A stretch of 32,680 nucleotides of DNA. Source: Verrucomicrobiia bacterium. Lineage in GTDB: Bacteria > Verrucomicrobiota > Verrucomicrobiia > Opitutales > Opitutaceae. Made by a program: the position numbers and the translations under genes. How positions within the stretch are numbered: the stretch's first letter is position 1; each line of letters opens with the position of its first letter. Below, in pieces: positions 1-8,090 of the stretch. Under the pieces are notes generated by a model. That model searched no databases. It had not been told where the DNA came from and worked only from the letters and a program-made list of their open reading frames with translations. Where the stretch lies: contig WYBX01000073.1 of assembly GCA_011525695.1 (NCBI GenBank), forward strand, positions 1 through 32,680. Reading direction: 5' to 3'.

Positions 1-2350
1 CGGCCGCGATGGTGAGCACCACGTTGCCGCTGGCGCTGCCATTGGCGTTCGTCGCGGTGACCACGATGGTCGTGGTGCCGGCCGCCGTCGGCGTGCCGGA
101 GATCATGCCGCCTGCGCTGAGTGACAGACCCGCGGGCAGCGTGCTCGTCGTGCTGTAGCTCGTCGCGCCGGTCGCCACCACCTGGTAGCTGAAAGCGGTG
201 CCAACGGTCCCGGAGGGCGCGGTCTGCGAGGCCGCGATGGTCGGCGGGGTGCCGGCCGAGCCGATGGTCACCTGGCCGGAAGTTTGTCCGCCACCGGCAT
301 AGTTGTTGCCGGCAAAGTCCTCAATTGCCGAGGTCGCACTGGCGCCAAAGCCGAGCGTGATCGTGCCGGTGCCGGTGTAATTCACCCCGACCTCGTACGT
401 CGTCCCGGCGGTGCCGGTCGAAACCAGGGACCCGATGCTCGAACCGCCACCGGTGACCGAGAACACGCCCGTCGTGACACCCTGCACCGCCTCATCGAAG
501 GTGATCGTGAACGTCGTGCTGCCCCCGGTTGCGCCGGAGTTCGTGATGCTCACCACCGTCGGGGCCGCGGCATCCCCGGTGGCGACGGAGTTGGATACGA
601 CTTCGGTCGCGTAGACTCCACCACCAGCGTATGCGTTGCTCGCCGCGTCGATGATGCCGGTGCCCGAGGCGCGGATACGGAATTGAAGCTCACCGGTGTT
701 GCCCACATAGTTGAAGCCCACCCGGAAGCTGTTGGCAGCTGAACCCGCTGCGACTGAAACCGCGCTCGCGCTGGTGTTGCCCGTGCCGATCGCGTAGAAG
801 TCGTCACTGGTCACGCCGGTGACGGGTTCGCTGAACGTGATCACGACTTCACCGTTGCTGGAGGTGATGGTCGAAAGGTCGAAGGCAAACGAGGTCACCG
901 TCGGCGCAGTCGTGTCGCCACCCCCGCCGCCGCCGCCCGCGAGGGTGGCGGTCGCCGTGCTGTTGGGGGCGCCGGCGCCAGCGAAGGCGTTGCCGCTGGC
1001 ATCCTCGATGCCGGTGCTGCCGGCGTTGAGCGCCAGCTGCACGCTGCCGCTCGTGCCGGTGTAGTTGACCACGACGGTGTAGGCCGCGGAAAGTGTCGCG
1101 CCATTCGGCGTGACCGAGGCGACCGTCGCGCCGGAAAGCCCGCCGCTGCCGGTCGCGGTGAACATCGACGCCGCCAGGTTGCGGACGGACTCGCTGAAAT
1201 TAAGCGTGAAGGTGGCGCTCGTGCCGGCGGCGCTGCCGCTGAAGCTGGCGATCGTCGGCGCCGTGGTGTCACCCACCGGGGCGTCGAGATCGAAGACCTG
1301 CACCCGGTCGTTCTCGTAGTCGGTTACATAAACCAGATTCGTGCTGGCATTGCGCACGGCATGGAAGGGCAGCTGGAACTCGCCGTTGCCAGTGCCCTGG
1401 GAGCCGATAATCATGCCGGTCTCGGCACCCGTGGCGATGGCACGGCGGTTGACCCGGTTCACGGATCCCGCCGACGTGTAGGACGCATTCGACTCAGCGA
1501 CCCAGACATTGGCGCCATCGACGGAGAGCCCGAGCGGAATGACGCCGGAGCCGACGCTGAACTGCCTCACATAGGCGCCGGTGCTCGCATCGAGAACCTG
1601 GACGCGGGCGTTGAAGCCGTCGGAAACGAGCAGTTCGGAACCGCTCACGGCGATGCCGTAAGGCGTGGCGAACAGCCCGTTGCCGGAGCCCGCACCGCCC
1701 ACCCGCCAGAGCTGGGTGGCACCGGAGCCCGTAATCGAATACGCGGAAACGAAATTCCCGCCGGTCGACAACGGACCCTCGCCGTGTTCGCTCACATAGA
1801 TCGTGCTGCCGCTGCGGGCCAGCCCGAGCGGTCCCCACATTTCCTGGGGATCACCGTTCACGTTGACGCCGAAATCGTACACGAACACACCGGCGTTCGT
1901 GATCCGTTGCACCCGGTGCTGGGCGCGGTCGGCGATGAAGAGATCACCCGTGGCGGCATCAACCAGGATGGCGTCGGGGCTGGTGAACTGGCCGTCACCG
2001 GTCCCGGGACTCGCCACCACGGTGGGCGCGCCGCCACTGGTCAGGTTGTAACGCACGATTCGCCCGCCGCCGGTGCCATCGGTGTTCCCATGCTCGGAAA
2101 CGTACAGCCAGGTGGCGGTGACGCCGCCGATCGTGCGGCCGGCGTCCAAGGCGACGAAAGTCGGCCCGTTCAGCGCCGGCGTCGCGGCCGGGAGATTGCC
2201 CACCCAGGTCTGGGCAAAGCTCGATACTGCCGAGCATAAGAATGAAACAAGCAGGAACAGGAACGTGGGCACGTTCCCGATCCTGCCGGGACGAGAAGGA
2301 GGCTGCGCAGTTCGCGCCGCCTCGCTAGGGGCAGACAACATCGAGTGCAT
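1..2350 (-). CDS. Secreted NHL-propeller / Ig-like repeat surface protein, C-terminus cut by window edge
   Basis: The minus-strand frame is open from an ATG at 2350 to the left edge (783 codons, no stop). The N-terminus holds a hydrophobic signal segment (FLFLLVSFLCSAVSS, then AQ) after about 30 polar residues. A second in-frame ATG at 2341 and a GTG just before the hydrophobic run are alternative starts. Residues about 50-355 form an NHL-type beta-propeller with repeats such as DAATGDLFIADRAQHRVQ and NLVYVTDYENDRVQVFD. Three tandem Ig-like domains follow, each opening with a GDTTAPT-like motif near residues 360, 480 and 593. A putative-Ig (He_PIG) domain from about 696 contains LPAGLSL and GMISGTPTAAGTT. 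A Gly run separates Ig-like domains 1 and 2. This architecture is typical of exported cell-surface or adhesin-like proteins. The ligand and anchor are unknown because the C-terminus lies outside the window. Confidence 0.9.
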   Translation of the reverse strand, partial: MHSMLSAPSEAARTAQPPSRPGRIGNVPTFLFLLVSFLCSAVSSFAQTWVGNLPAATPALNGPTFVALDAGRTIGGVTATWLYVSEHGNTDGTGGGRIVRYNLTSGGAPTVVASPGTGDGQFTSPDAILVDAATGDLFIADRAQHRVQRITNAGVFVYDFGVNVNGDPQEMWGPLGLARSGSTIYVSEHGEGPLSTGGNFVSAYSITGSGATQLWRVGGAGSGNGLFATPYGIAVSGSELLVSDGFNARVQVLDASTGAYVRQFSVGSGVIPLGLSVDGANVWVAESNASYTSAGSVNRVNRRAIATGAETGMIIGSQGTGNGEFQLPFHAVRNASTNLVYVTDYENDRVQVFDLDAPVGDTTAPTIASFSGSAAGTSATFTLNFSESVRNLAASMFTATGSGGLSGATVASVTPNGATLSAAYTVVVNYTGTSGSVQLALNAGSTGIEDASGNAFAGAGAPNSTATATLAGGGGGGGDTTAPTVTSFAFDLSTITSSNGEVVITFSEPVTGVTSDDFYAIGTGNTSASAVSVAAGSAANSFRVGFNYVGNTGELQFRIRASGTGIIDAASNAYAGGGVYATEVVSNSVATGDAAAPTVVSITNSGATGGSTTFTITFDEAVQGVTTGVFSVTGGGSSIGSLVSTGTAGTTYEVGVNYTGTGTITLGFGASATSAIEDFAGNNYAGGGQTSGQVTIGSAGTPPTIAASQTAPSGTVGTAFSYQVVATGATSYSTTSTLPAGLSLSAGGMISGTPTAAGTTTIVVTATNANGSASGNVVLTIAA

Positions 2351-2844
2351 GTGATTTTTGACTATAGGTGGATTTCCGAGCGAGTAGGTGGGACTTGGTT
2401 GCAGCCCGTGCGCGAAGGCAGGGCCCGGTTTTCGCCACCATCCTAGGTCATCGCCACGCGGCTGCCTCTTGGGTTGGCCCCCACTTTTGGGGTAGGTCTA
2501 ACCCTATATCCGCGGCGCCACCCGCAGTTTTGGCAGCAAAAGGGTGTGTCCCACCGCACGTCCACGAGGAGCGAATACGGCGCATGCTCGGGCCGCGTCT
2601 ACTCCCTGATGGGGCCCGCACCCCTCCCGCCCGGGGACACGCCGCCAGTGGCGCTGCGCACCCAGGGTGCAGTGGCCCCGCCCCCCACCCGCCCACGTCC
2701 GGCCCAAACAATTTCCTACCGCACCATGTCGGCCGCAACCCAAGGGGAAACTCGCGCCCATTGGGTGGAAAATGCTGGGGGCGCCTTGCCGCCCACTCAA
2801 ACCATCCGAACCATCTTCCCCCAACCCGCGCGCACGCGCGGAAA
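2351..2844. other. Intergenic stretch with no recognisable gene
   Basis: About 490 bp upstream of the NHL/Ig gene. Short frames are open on both strands because of the high GC content, but none gives a recognisable protein, and the base pattern is C-rich and irregular. A TATAGT hexamer on the minus strand at 2361-2366, about 10 bp ahead of the NHL/Ig start, could be a -10 element, but no good -35 box accompanies it. A small inverted repeat (CCCC-CACTTTT-GGGG-like) lies near 2479-2492. A regulatory leader for the NHL/Ig gene is possible but not shown. Confidence 0.35.
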
Positions 2845-2933
2845 CTAGCAGCCCGTCAGCAAGGCCCGCCAGGTTGCCGGAAAAATGGCATGAACGCTTG
2901 CTGCGCTCGACTGCAAGTCCGACGGGCTGCTAG
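2845..2933. repeat. 89-bp palindromic dispersed repeat, copy 1 (13-bp perfect terminal inverted repeats)
   Basis: The element begins CTAGCAGCCCGTC (2845-2857) and ends with its exact reverse complement GACGGGCTGCTAG (2921-2933). Read on the minus strand, its interior contains CCGGCAACCTGGCGGGCCT, which recurs in the copy at 17534-17625. The right terminus supplies the TAG stop codon (2930-2932) of the neighbouring minus-strand gene. It looks like a REP/MITE-like non-coding element. No transposase is in the window. Confidence 0.75.
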
Positions 2934-3580
2934 GCCATCGGCATGAAGGCCAGCCCGAACCGGTTCACCGCCCGCTCCATCATCCCCGGCAGTTCCGCAA
3001 TGAAGGTCTCCCAGTCCTGCTCGTTCTGGAACTGCGTCTCCCAGATCATGAACAATGCGTCCGGCAACACCTTCGATTTCTCGATCAGCACCCGCACGTC
3101 GGTCTCCCATCCCTCCACCCGGAGGTAGCTGAACAGCGCCGGTCGTGAGGCCATCTCCGGCAGCGGGAATCCCTGGAAAAACGACACCAACTCATCGGCC
3201 GCCGGCAGCCGCGAATGCACATTCGCGGAAAACGTCGTCATCGGCTTCGCGGGAAACTGCATGTTCGTGTAGAACCGCATGAGGATCCGGCTCACCAGTT
3301 CCCAGTCCGCCCGGTTCCGCGAGTTGCGAATCACCAGCTTCACCCGATCCGCCGTCCGCGTCACCAGCCCGTTGTCGCCGAAAAACTGCGCGACCATCTC
3401 GTAACCGTACAGATCGTCCCAGGTCTTCAGCCGGACCTGATCGGTCCGCAGCCCGATGCCCATCTCGCCATTGCACAGCCAGGCGGCAAACGCCTCCAGA
3501 TCCGCCGCCCGCTGGGTGAGCGGCGGCACAAAGGGGATGTCGAGCGTGATGCTGAGGATGTCGAGCGGGACCAGGCGCAT
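2930..3580 (-). CDS. Hypothetical protein, 216 aa
   Basis: I do not recognise this family. The start is placed at the ATG at 3580 (MRLVPLDILSITLDIPF). The frame stays open upstream to 3685, but that part overlaps the repeat and the end of the dehydrogenase gene and reads like non-coding sequence. The protein is soluble: no signal peptide and no membrane segment. It is rich in aromatic residues and mixed alpha/beta in look, with stretches such as LKTWDDLYGYEMVAQFFGD and VIRNSRNRADWELVSRILM. The C-terminus ends in FMPMA, and its TAG stop lies inside a palindromic repeat. It sits downstream of the acyl-CoA dehydrogenase on the same strand, 79 bp away, so co-transcription is possible. Coding confidence comes from length and protein-like composition only. 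Confidence 0.75.
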   Translation of the reverse strand: MRLVPLDILSITLDIPFVPPLTQRAADLEAFAAWLCNGEMGIGLRTDQVRLKTWDDLYGYEMVAQFFGDNGLVTRTADRVKLVIRNSRNRADWELVSRILMRFYTNMQFPAKPMTTFSANVHSRLPAADELVSFFQGFPLPEMASRPALFSYLRVEGWETDVRVLIEKSKVLPDALFMIWETQFQNEQDWETFIAELPGMMERAVNRFGLAFMPMA

Positions 3581-3594
3581 TACAGGTCCGAAGG

Positions 3595-3662
3595 TTGGCG
3601 GACTTGTATCCGCCAAGCCATGGAATTCTGCTCGTAGAAGCCGGAAGCCCGACAGGCTGCTA
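3595..3662. repeat. Degenerate palindromic repeat between two minus-strand genes
   Basis: TTGGCGGA-CTTGTA-TCCGCCAA (3595-3616) is an 8-bp perfect stem with a 6-base loop. On the minus strand the segment from 3662 reads TAGCAGCCTGTCGGGCTT, matching the terminus of the copies at 2845 and 17534 (TAGCAGCCCGTCGGACTT) with about three changes. The TAG at its end is the stop codon of the dehydrogenase gene. I read it as a partial, decayed copy of the family plus an unrelated hairpin. The hairpin could act as a terminator for the dehydrogenase gene. Confidence 0.5.
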
Positions 3663-4853
3663 CCGCACGCCCGCGAGCGATTCATCGGCCGATTTCAGCA
3701 AGGCCCGGCTGATTACAATCCGCTGCACCTCCGATGAACCCTCGCCGATTTCACTCAACCGCGCGTCGCGCCAATAGCGCTCCACCGGAATGTCGCGGGT
3801 GTATCCGTACCCTCCGTGGATCTGGAGCGAGCGGTTGCAGATCCGCGAGGCTGCCTCCGACGCGAACAGTTTCGCCACGGACGACTCCTTCGCGTGGGGC
3901 ACGCCCCGGTTGGCGAGGATGGCCGCCTGCAGGACCAGCAGCTCGGCGGCGCGCAGTTCCGTCTCGCAGTCGGCCAGCATGAACTGAATCGCCTGGAAAT
4001 CCGCCAGCCGCCGCCCGAACTGCTTTCGCGTGACCGCATGTTGCAATGCTGCATCGAGCGCCGCACGCGCCAGGCCGAGCGAGACCGCCGCCACGCCGAT
4101 CCGACCCTTGTCGAGACACGCCAGGGCGGCATGCTGGCCACCGCCCCGGACCCCCAGAAGCTCTCCCCTCGCCTTCACGAGCCTGAATTCGCTGGTCTCG
4201 CTCGCACGCAGCCCGCACGTGGGCACTTTTCGCAGCGGCTTGATTTGCGACCGTTCGACCAGGAACGCACTGATTTCCTTCCGTCCCTTGTCCGTCACTC
4301 CGCTTGCGGCCATCACCACCAGCACGTCCGCCTTCCGTCCGAGCGTGATGTAGCGCTTGAACCCGTTCAATTCCCACCGGCCGGGCCGGCGCTCGACCGC
4401 TGTCGTCTGCACGCCACCGCTGTCACTGCCCGCCTCGGGTTCCGTGAGCGCCCACGCGCCCACCCAGTCGCCATTCACCAGCCGCGGGAAGACCTTCTGC
4501 AATTGCGCGGGACTCCCGTTGCCCAGGATATGACCGGTCGCCAGCGCATTGTGCGCAGCCACATCGATGGCCAGTGCGGCCTGGTGCCGCGCGAGCTCGC
4601 GGATCGCCAGCGCGTACGCCGCGTAGCCCAATTCCTGCCCGCCGAGCCGCCGGGGCACCACCATGCCCATCAATCCGACCCGCCCGGCCTGCGTGAATAT
4701 CGACCGGGGCAACTCCTCCTTCCGCTCCCAAGCCTCCGCGTGCGGTGCCACCTGCCGCGCGACGAACCGCTCGACCTCGAGCAGGAATTTCATTTCCGCT
4801 GACGAAAGATGGTCCGGCCATAGCGAGCGCGGATCCTGCGCGAGATCGATCAT
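3660..4853 (-). CDS. Acyl-CoA dehydrogenase, short/branched-chain type
   Basis: FAD-dependent alpha,beta-dehydrogenation of an acyl-CoA, passing electrons to ETF. The 397-aa length from the ATG at 4853 fits the family (380-400). Both family signatures are present: WALTEPEAGSDSG (residues 134-146) and QIHGGYGYTRDIPVERYW (344-361). The catalytic-base region reads LSEIGEGSSEVQR, placing a Glu at 371, where short-chain, isobutyryl- and 2-methylbutyryl-CoA dehydrogenases carry it. Isovaleryl-CoA dehydrogenase instead keeps its base on an internal helix, so this is probably not LiuA/IVD. The gene is divergent from the IcmF/AtuA operon (178-bp gap) and probably feeds the same pathway. The frame is open further upstream, but that part runs into the intergenic region and lacks dehydrogenase similarity. 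The exact substrate is inference. Confidence 0.93.
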   Translation of the reverse strand: MIDLAQDPRSLWPDHLSSAEMKFLLEVERFVARQVAPHAEAWERKEELPRSIFTQAGRVGLMGMVVPRRLGGQELGYAAYALAIRELARHQAALAIDVAAHNALATGHILGNGSPAQLQKVFPRLVNGDWVGAWALTEPEAGSDSGGVQTTAVERRPGRWELNGFKRYITLGRKADVLVVMAASGVTDKGRKEISAFLVERSQIKPLRKVPTCGLRASETSEFRLVKARGELLGVRGGGQHAALACLDKGRIGVAAVSLGLARAALDAALQHAVTRKQFGRRLADFQAIQFMLADCETELRAAELLVLQAAILANRGVPHAKESSVAKLFASEAASRICNRSLQIHGGYGYTRDIPVERYWRDARLSEIGEGSSEVQRIVISRALLKSADESLAGVR

Positions 4854-5031
4854 GGGAGTCGGGGTTGGGGCCTGGCCGCGGAAAGCAGCGGCGGCGTTCC
4901 AGCGTGCCGCGATCGCCTGCGGCGGCAAACGGCGGCGAATCGCACGCGGCGCGTTTAACCCGAAAGAATGAAACCCAATCCGGTGCCGGGTTGCCATTTG
5001 CGCAACTTGACCGCGGGAATACGGTCCATTC
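4854..5031. promoter_or_regulatory. Divergent intergenic region between the dehydrogenase and the IcmF operon
   Basis: This gap must hold the promoters for both directions. I could not find convincing -35/-10 pairs. An 8-bp palindrome TTGCGCAA lies near 5013-5020 and an AT-richer segment (GTTTAACCCGAAAGAATGAAA) near 4951-4971. Either could belong to a control site, but neither matches a known operator. Confidence 0.3.
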
Positions 5032-6267
5032 ATGGCAGTGGTTGCATCCCCTGGCAGCTCCCGTCCTCCCACCGGTCCGCGGGTTCGGATTCTCACGGCC
5101 GTGCCCCTTTGCGACGGCCATGACAGTGCCATCACCACCATCAATCTCGAACTCGCCCGCCGGGGCCTGGAGGTGATTTACCTCGGCTATCATCAGGCCG
5201 CGTCGGCGATCGCCCGTGCCGCGGTGCAGGAGGACGCCCACGCGGTCGGGCTCAGCAGCTACAACGGCGGCCATCTCGTCTTCTTCAAGGAAGTGCTGGC
5301 CCGGCTCCGGGCGCGCGACGGCGCGGACATCCCCGTTTTCGGCGGCGGCGGAGGGACGATCACGGCCGCCGACGCCCGCGCGCTGCAACGCGCCGGCGTC
5401 CGCCGGATTTTCTTCGCCGGTACACCGCTGGACGAGATCGCGAACCTCCTCCAGCAGGAGTTCACCCGCCCGGGCCGGCCAAAATCCGGCTTCAGCGGCG
5501 ATCGCGCGCTCGCCCGGGCAATCACCCAGGCGGAATCAGCGCCCGCCGCCAGGCGAGCCCGCCGCGCCGGCCCAAGGCGCCGGCGCTCAACCGGGCCGAT
5601 CACGATCGGCATCGCCGGCCCCGGCGGAGCCGGCAAGTCGACGCTGATCGACGAGCTCACGTCGCGATTCCTGCGCACGCGCCGTACCGGAAGGATCGCC
5701 ATCCTCGCCAACGATCCGTCGCACCCGGGATCCGGTGGCGCCATCCTCGGTGACCGCGTGTCCGCCATCCACGCCCAGGACGACCGCGTCTTCTTCCGAT
5801 CGCTGGCAACCCGCGGACATCCCACCGGCCTCTCCGCCGCGGCTCCGGCAGCGCTCGACCTGATCCGGGCCAGCGGCGAATTCGACCTCGTGTTCGTCGA
5901 ATCCATCGGCATCGGCCAGGAGAGCGATCCCTTCCGCGTGCTCGGCGGCGGCCCCCGGCTCGTGGATTTCGTCCTGCTGGTTCTCTCGCCGCATTATGGC
6001 GGCCGGATCCAGCTGCAGAAAATCGCCCTGCTGCATGGCGCGGATTTCGTCGCCCTGAACAAGTGCGACGATCCGCGGGCGGCGACTGCGCGGGCTGAAC
6101 TCACCGCCCGGCTCGCGGCCAACGAACACGGCCAGCCGCTGCACGCGACGATTGCCGCCCGGCACCACGATCCGGGCGTCGACGCGCTCTGGAACGCCCT
6201 CGCGGCCGCGGCCGGGCTCGAGCCTGCCGGCGGCGAGAAGGCCTGCCAGATGGAGGTCAGCGAATGA
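5032..6267 (+). CDS. B12-binding + MeaI-type G-protein subunit of a split IcmF (acyl-CoA mutase chaperone/cofactor subunit)
   Basis: 411 aa. Residues about 17-140 form a cobalamin-binding domain with DGHDSA (28-33; His30 is the expected cobalt ligand) and SSYNGGHLVFFKE (75-87). Both are close to the IcmF version rather than the canonical DxHxxG of MutB. After an Arg/Ala-rich linker (about 150-188) comes a MeaB/MeaI-type GTPase: Walker A GPGGAGKST (196-204), NDPSHPGSGGAILGDR (227-242), FVESIGIGQ (288-296) and the guanine-specificity motif NKCD (343-346). In the IcmF family these two domains precede the mutase domain in one chain; here the chain ends and the mutase starts as the next gene 49 bp later. 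The expected role is to carry adenosylcobalamin and gate its loading. It is the first gene of the operon. A GTG at 5038 is an alternative start. Confidence 0.9.
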   Translation: MAVVASPGSSRPPTGPRVRILTAVPLCDGHDSAITTINLELARRGLEVIYLGYHQAASAIARAAVQEDAHAVGLSSYNGGHLVFFKEVLARLRARDGADIPVFGGGGGTITAADARALQRAGVRRIFFAGTPLDEIANLLQQEFTRPGRPKSGFSGDRALARAITQAESAPAARRARRAGPRRRRSTGPITIGIAGPGGAGKSTLIDELTSRFLRTRRTGRIAILANDPSHPGSGGAILGDRVSAIHAQDDRVFFRSLATRGHPTGLSAAAPAALDLIRASGEFDLVFVESIGIGQESDPFRVLGGGPRLVDFVLLVLSPHYGGRIQLQKIALLHGADFVALNKCDDPRAATARAELTARLAANEHGQPLHATIAARHHDPGVDALWNALAAAAGLEPAGGEKACQMEVSE

Positions 6268-6316
6268 ACCCTTCATTCCGCGGAACCGCGCGGCTGGGGC
6301 GAAAGGCGGGGGCCTA

Positions 6317-8062
6317 ATGAGCCGGCTTGGCCAGGTGGCGGACGCCGTCACGGCCTACGGTGCCCATGTCGCCCGCGAGGTGGCGCGGGCCCGCCGGGAG
6401 CCGGCGTTCGCGGCGGAGTTGCGGGCCCGCTGGCAGCGGCTGCAGGCAGGGATCGCATTCACCCGCACGCCCGGCGGCGTGCAGCTGCCGCGGCTGGCGC
6501 TGCCCGAAACCGATGAACCGGGCGCGATGGCCGCGTACCTGCTCGGCGAGGGCGCGCCGGGCGAGTTCCCGTTTGCGACCGCCGCGTACCGCGAAATGTA
6601 TCTGGATAAACAGCACGCCGGCGAGGAGCCAATGCGGCTCTTTGCCGGGCTCGGGCTGGCCGAGGACACCAACGCGCGGTTCCGTTACCTCGCCGGGCAC
6701 CAGCGCAACACCCGGCTCTCGACCGCATTCGACGGGCCGACGCTCTACGGGCTCGACAGCGATCACGAGGGCGTGCTGGGCAAGGTCGGCGAGGGTGGCG
6801 TTGCCATCGATACGATCGACGACATGGCGCGGCTGTTCGCCGGATTCGATCTCGTCGCCCCCCACACCTCGGTGTCGATGACGATGAACGCGCCCGCGCC
6901 AATCATCCTGGCCATGTACGTCGCCGCGGCGCGGAGGCGGTTTGGCCCCGACTGCATCGCGCTGCTGCGTGGCACGATCCAGGCCGACATGCTCAAGGAG
7001 ATCCAGGCGCAAAACGAGGTGATTTTCCCGGTCGAGCCGTCGCTGCGCTTCCTCGGCGACATGGTCGGATGGTGCATTCGGCACCTGCCGCGCTGGTACC
7101 CGATCAGCATCAGCGGATACCACATTGCCGAGGCCGGAGCGACGCCGGTGCAGCAGGCGGCCTTCACGCTGGCGAATGGATTCACGTACGCGGACCTGTT
7201 CCGGTCGCGCGGGCTCGATCTCGAGCAGTTCGGCCCGCGCTTCTCCTTCTTCCTCGATTGCGGGCTCGACGCCGAATACCTCGTTCTCGGCCGCGTCTGC
7301 CGCCGGATCTGGGCGATCGGGATGCGCGATGCCTTTGGCGCGGGACCGAAGGCCCAGCGGTTGAAGCTGCACACGCAGACCAGCGGCCGCTCGCTGATTG
7401 CCGCCGAATTCAAGAACAACCTTTCCCGGACCGCCATCGAGCTGCTGCTCGCGTATCTCAATTACACCAATTCCTGCCACAGCAACAGTGCCGACGAGCC
7501 GTTCACGACCCCGACGGAGGAGTACGTCCGGCTTGCCGCCCACAGCCAATCGATCCTGCTCGAGGAGAGCGGGCTCTTCAAACACACCATGAATCTCATC
7601 GGCGGATCGCCCGGCCTGCGGATCCTGGAACGACAGGTCGAACAGGCGATCCTCGGGGTTTTCCGGGAGATCGATGCGCTGGGCGGCGTGCTAGCCGCGA
7701 TGGAGCAGCGTTACCAGCGGAGCCGGATTCAGGAATCGGCCCACCGCTACGAGCAGCAGATCTACTCCGGCGAGCGGCCGATCGTTGGCCTGAACCGTTA
7801 TGCCGCCCCCGGGTCCGCGCCGGCGCGCGTCCGGCTCGCGCGGACACCGGTGGCGAAGCAGCGCGCGCAAGTCCAGCGGGTGCGCGCCTTTCGCCGGAAG
7901 CACGCCCGTCGGGCGCCCGCGGCACTGCAGCGGCTGGAAAACGTCGTGCGCGGTGGCGGCGACGTCTTCGCCGAACTGCTCGACACGGTGCAGGTCTGCT
8001 CCCTCGGCCAGATCACCCGCTGCCTCACGGAAACCGTCGGCCGATTCCGGCCGATGGTCTGA
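6317..8062 (+). CDS. Adenosylcobalamin-dependent acyl-CoA mutase catalytic subunit (split IcmF, isobutyryl-CoA mutase-like)
   Basis: 581 aa from the ATG at 6317. It matches the catalytic half of IcmF: EEPMRLFAGLGLAEDTN (103-119), RLSTAFDGPTLYG (133-145), GTIQADMLKE (219-228), ISISGYHIAEAGA (263-275), HTQTSGRSL and the C-terminal VCSLGQITR. There is no B12 domain, so it must use the preceding protein. At the position where methylmalonyl-CoA mutase has its substrate carboxylate Arg (FMVRN), this protein has Gln232 (IQAQN), as isobutyryl-CoA mutases do; Phe86 (FPF) fills the second specificity site. Methylmalonyl-CoA is therefore an unlikely substrate, and isobutyryl/n-butyryl-CoA or a related branched acyl-CoA is more likely. 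The segment after Phe86 (ATAAYREMYLDKQ) differs from the usual IcmF TAGVYP, which may shift specificity. Confidence 0.92.
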   Translation: MSRLGQVADAVTAYGAHVAREVARARREPAFAAELRARWQRLQAGIAFTRTPGGVQLPRLALPETDEPGAMAAYLLGEGAPGEFPFATAAYREMYLDKQHAGEEPMRLFAGLGLAEDTNARFRYLAGHQRNTRLSTAFDGPTLYGLDSDHEGVLGKVGEGGVAIDTIDDMARLFAGFDLVAPHTSVSMTMNAPAPIILAMYVAAARRRFGPDCIALLRGTIQADMLKEIQAQNEVIFPVEPSLRFLGDMVGWCIRHLPRWYPISISGYHIAEAGATPVQQAAFTLANGFTYADLFRSRGLDLEQFGPRFSFFLDCGLDAEYLVLGRVCRRIWAIGMRDAFGAGPKAQRLKLHTQTSGRSLIAAEFKNNLSRTAIELLLAYLNYTNSCHSNSADEPFTTPTEEYVRLAAHSQSILLEESGLFKHTMNLIGGSPGLRILERQVEQAILGVFREIDALGGVLAAMEQRYQRSRIQESAHRYEQQIYSGERPIVGLNRYAAPGSAPARVRLARTPVAKQRAQVQRVRAFRRKHARRAPAALQRLENVVRGGGDVFAELLDTVQVCSLGQITRCLTETVGRFRPMV

Positions 8063-8090
8063 CTGGTCGCAATTGCCCGGATACCTGCGT

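Noticed and set aside
2368..2946. A 192-codon plus-strand frame in the left intergenic gap
   Set aside because: Pro/Ala/His-rich with no family features, and it runs through the palindromic repeat; several rival frames are open over the same DNA.
5032..8062. Methylmalonyl-CoA mutase for propionate metabolism
   Set aside because: The substrate Arg is replaced by Gln, the B12 domain has the IcmF-type DGHD motif, and no epimerase or propionyl-CoA carboxylase pair is present.
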